From Allobosea sp. (GTDB lineage: Bacteria; Pseudomonadota; Alphaproteobacteria; Rhizobiales; Beijerinckiaceae), in assembly GCF_017308075.1 (NCBI RefSeq), contig NZ_JAFKFX010000052.1, positions 1 through 47,682 on the forward strand: 47,682 nucleotides of DNA, read 5' to 3'. The position numbers and the translations under genes were made by a program. The notes beneath the pieces are model-generated. The model was not told the DNA's origin, searched no databases, and was given only the letters and a program-made list of their open reading frames with translations. Shown one piece after another: positions 47,490 to 47,682 of the stretch. Positions within the stretch are counted from its first letter, which is position 1; every line of letters begins with the position of its first letter.

Positions 47490-47682
47490 CCCCGAGTTTC
47501 GTAGACGCCGTCGTGCTACGTATTGTGCTGCCATTCGAACTCGACGGGTGACAGCATCCCGTTCCTGACGTGCTTGCGCTTTGGGTTGTAGAACATCTCG
47601 ATGTAGTCGAACACGTCCTGCCTTGCCTCCTCGCGCGTTCGGTAGGTCTTGCGGCGGATCCGCTCGCGCTTGAGCAGATTGA
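47483..47682 (-). mobile_element. Second IS3-family element, right end, continues past the window
   Basis: The boundary TGAATAGCCCCGAGTTTCGT... begins with TG at 47483. It shares the GTTTCGT-G/A-GAC word with the first element's end. The element lies in the opposite orientation and is cut by the window edge. Confidence 0.72.
47516..47682 (-). CDS. IS3-family transposase OrfB, C-terminal part
   Basis: Read from the window edge, the frame gives NLLKRERIRRKTYRTREEARQDVFDYIEMFYNPKRKHVRNGMLSPVEFEWQ before TAG. This is the standard end of an rve/DDE integrase domain of IS3 OrfB, with the last catalytic Glu expected just outside the window. The N-terminal part is beyond the window. The frame is intact as far as it can be seen. 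Confidence 0.85.
   Translation of the reverse strand, partial: NLLKRERIRRKTYRTREEARQDVFDYIEMFYNPKRKHVRNGMLSPVEFEWQHNT

Overview
The window looks like a chromosomal segment of a high-GC alphaproteobacterium of the order Hyphomicrobiales, most likely close to Bosea (inferred; no 16S gene is present). The clues are a dnaG-rpoD pair with an alphaproteobacterial DnaG, a mitochondrial-fission-ELM1-type gene next to lrp and trxB, an mbfA gene behind a perfect Irr box, a HlyU-family protein, and palindromic intergenic repeats of the kind seen in this order.

Layout. (1) 1-4.7 kb is an accessory block: an IS3-family right end, a DUF6634-like gene, a metallophosphoesterase tightly followed by a soluble FtsH-like AAA+/M41 protease, and a complete trxB. 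It abuts the broken 5' part of the resident trxB (4706-5100), which has a 2-bp frameshift and lacks the active site. The incoming DNA therefore both interrupted trxB and supplies an intact one. (2) 5.2-16.5 kb is core chromosome: ELM1 family, lrp, three tandem paralogous exported proteins, greA, carB, nhaA behind a structured leader matching the nhaA-I type, a methyltransferase and an amidohydrolase. (3) 16.7-19.3 kb is a Zur-box zinc-starvation unit (COG0523 GTPase plus an AztD-like periplasmic protein). (4) 19.4-25.5 kb holds GtrA, two methyltransferases (one of the cyclopropane-fatty-acid-synthase family), an exported protein, a divergent EamA/LysR pair and a VOC protein. (5) 25.5-28.1 kb (minus strand) runs carA, NIPSNAP, then a separate promoter, a 16-codon leader peptide with tandem Tyr codons, and a prephenate dehydrogenase. 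I read this as a tyrosine attenuator. (6) 28.2-33 kb is yqeY-dnaG-rpoD. (7) 33-46.8 kb is mixed core genes: LysE exporter, YjbQ, a TetR/membrane-protein operon with a perfect operator, HlyU, an EAL protein, PanE-like reductase, MFS, VOC, thioesterase, a chemoreceptor and mbfA. (8) 46.9 kb to the end is a tRNA(CAT) used as an integration site: a truncated tyrosine integrase, cut by an IS3 element that is itself cut by a second IS3 element.

The most rewarding points are the leaderless tyrosine leader peptide (26443-26528), the trxB replacement with a 12-bp att-like word shared with the tRNA/integrase junction, the phosphoesterase/AAA-protease pair, the nhaA leader RNA, the DnaG in which all four zinc-ligand positions are substituted, and the triplicated exported proteins. 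Genes in the core are GC-rich with strong third-position bias; the 0.3-4.6 kb genes are visibly less biased, in keeping with acquisition. No CRISPR array, rRNA or replication origin was seen.
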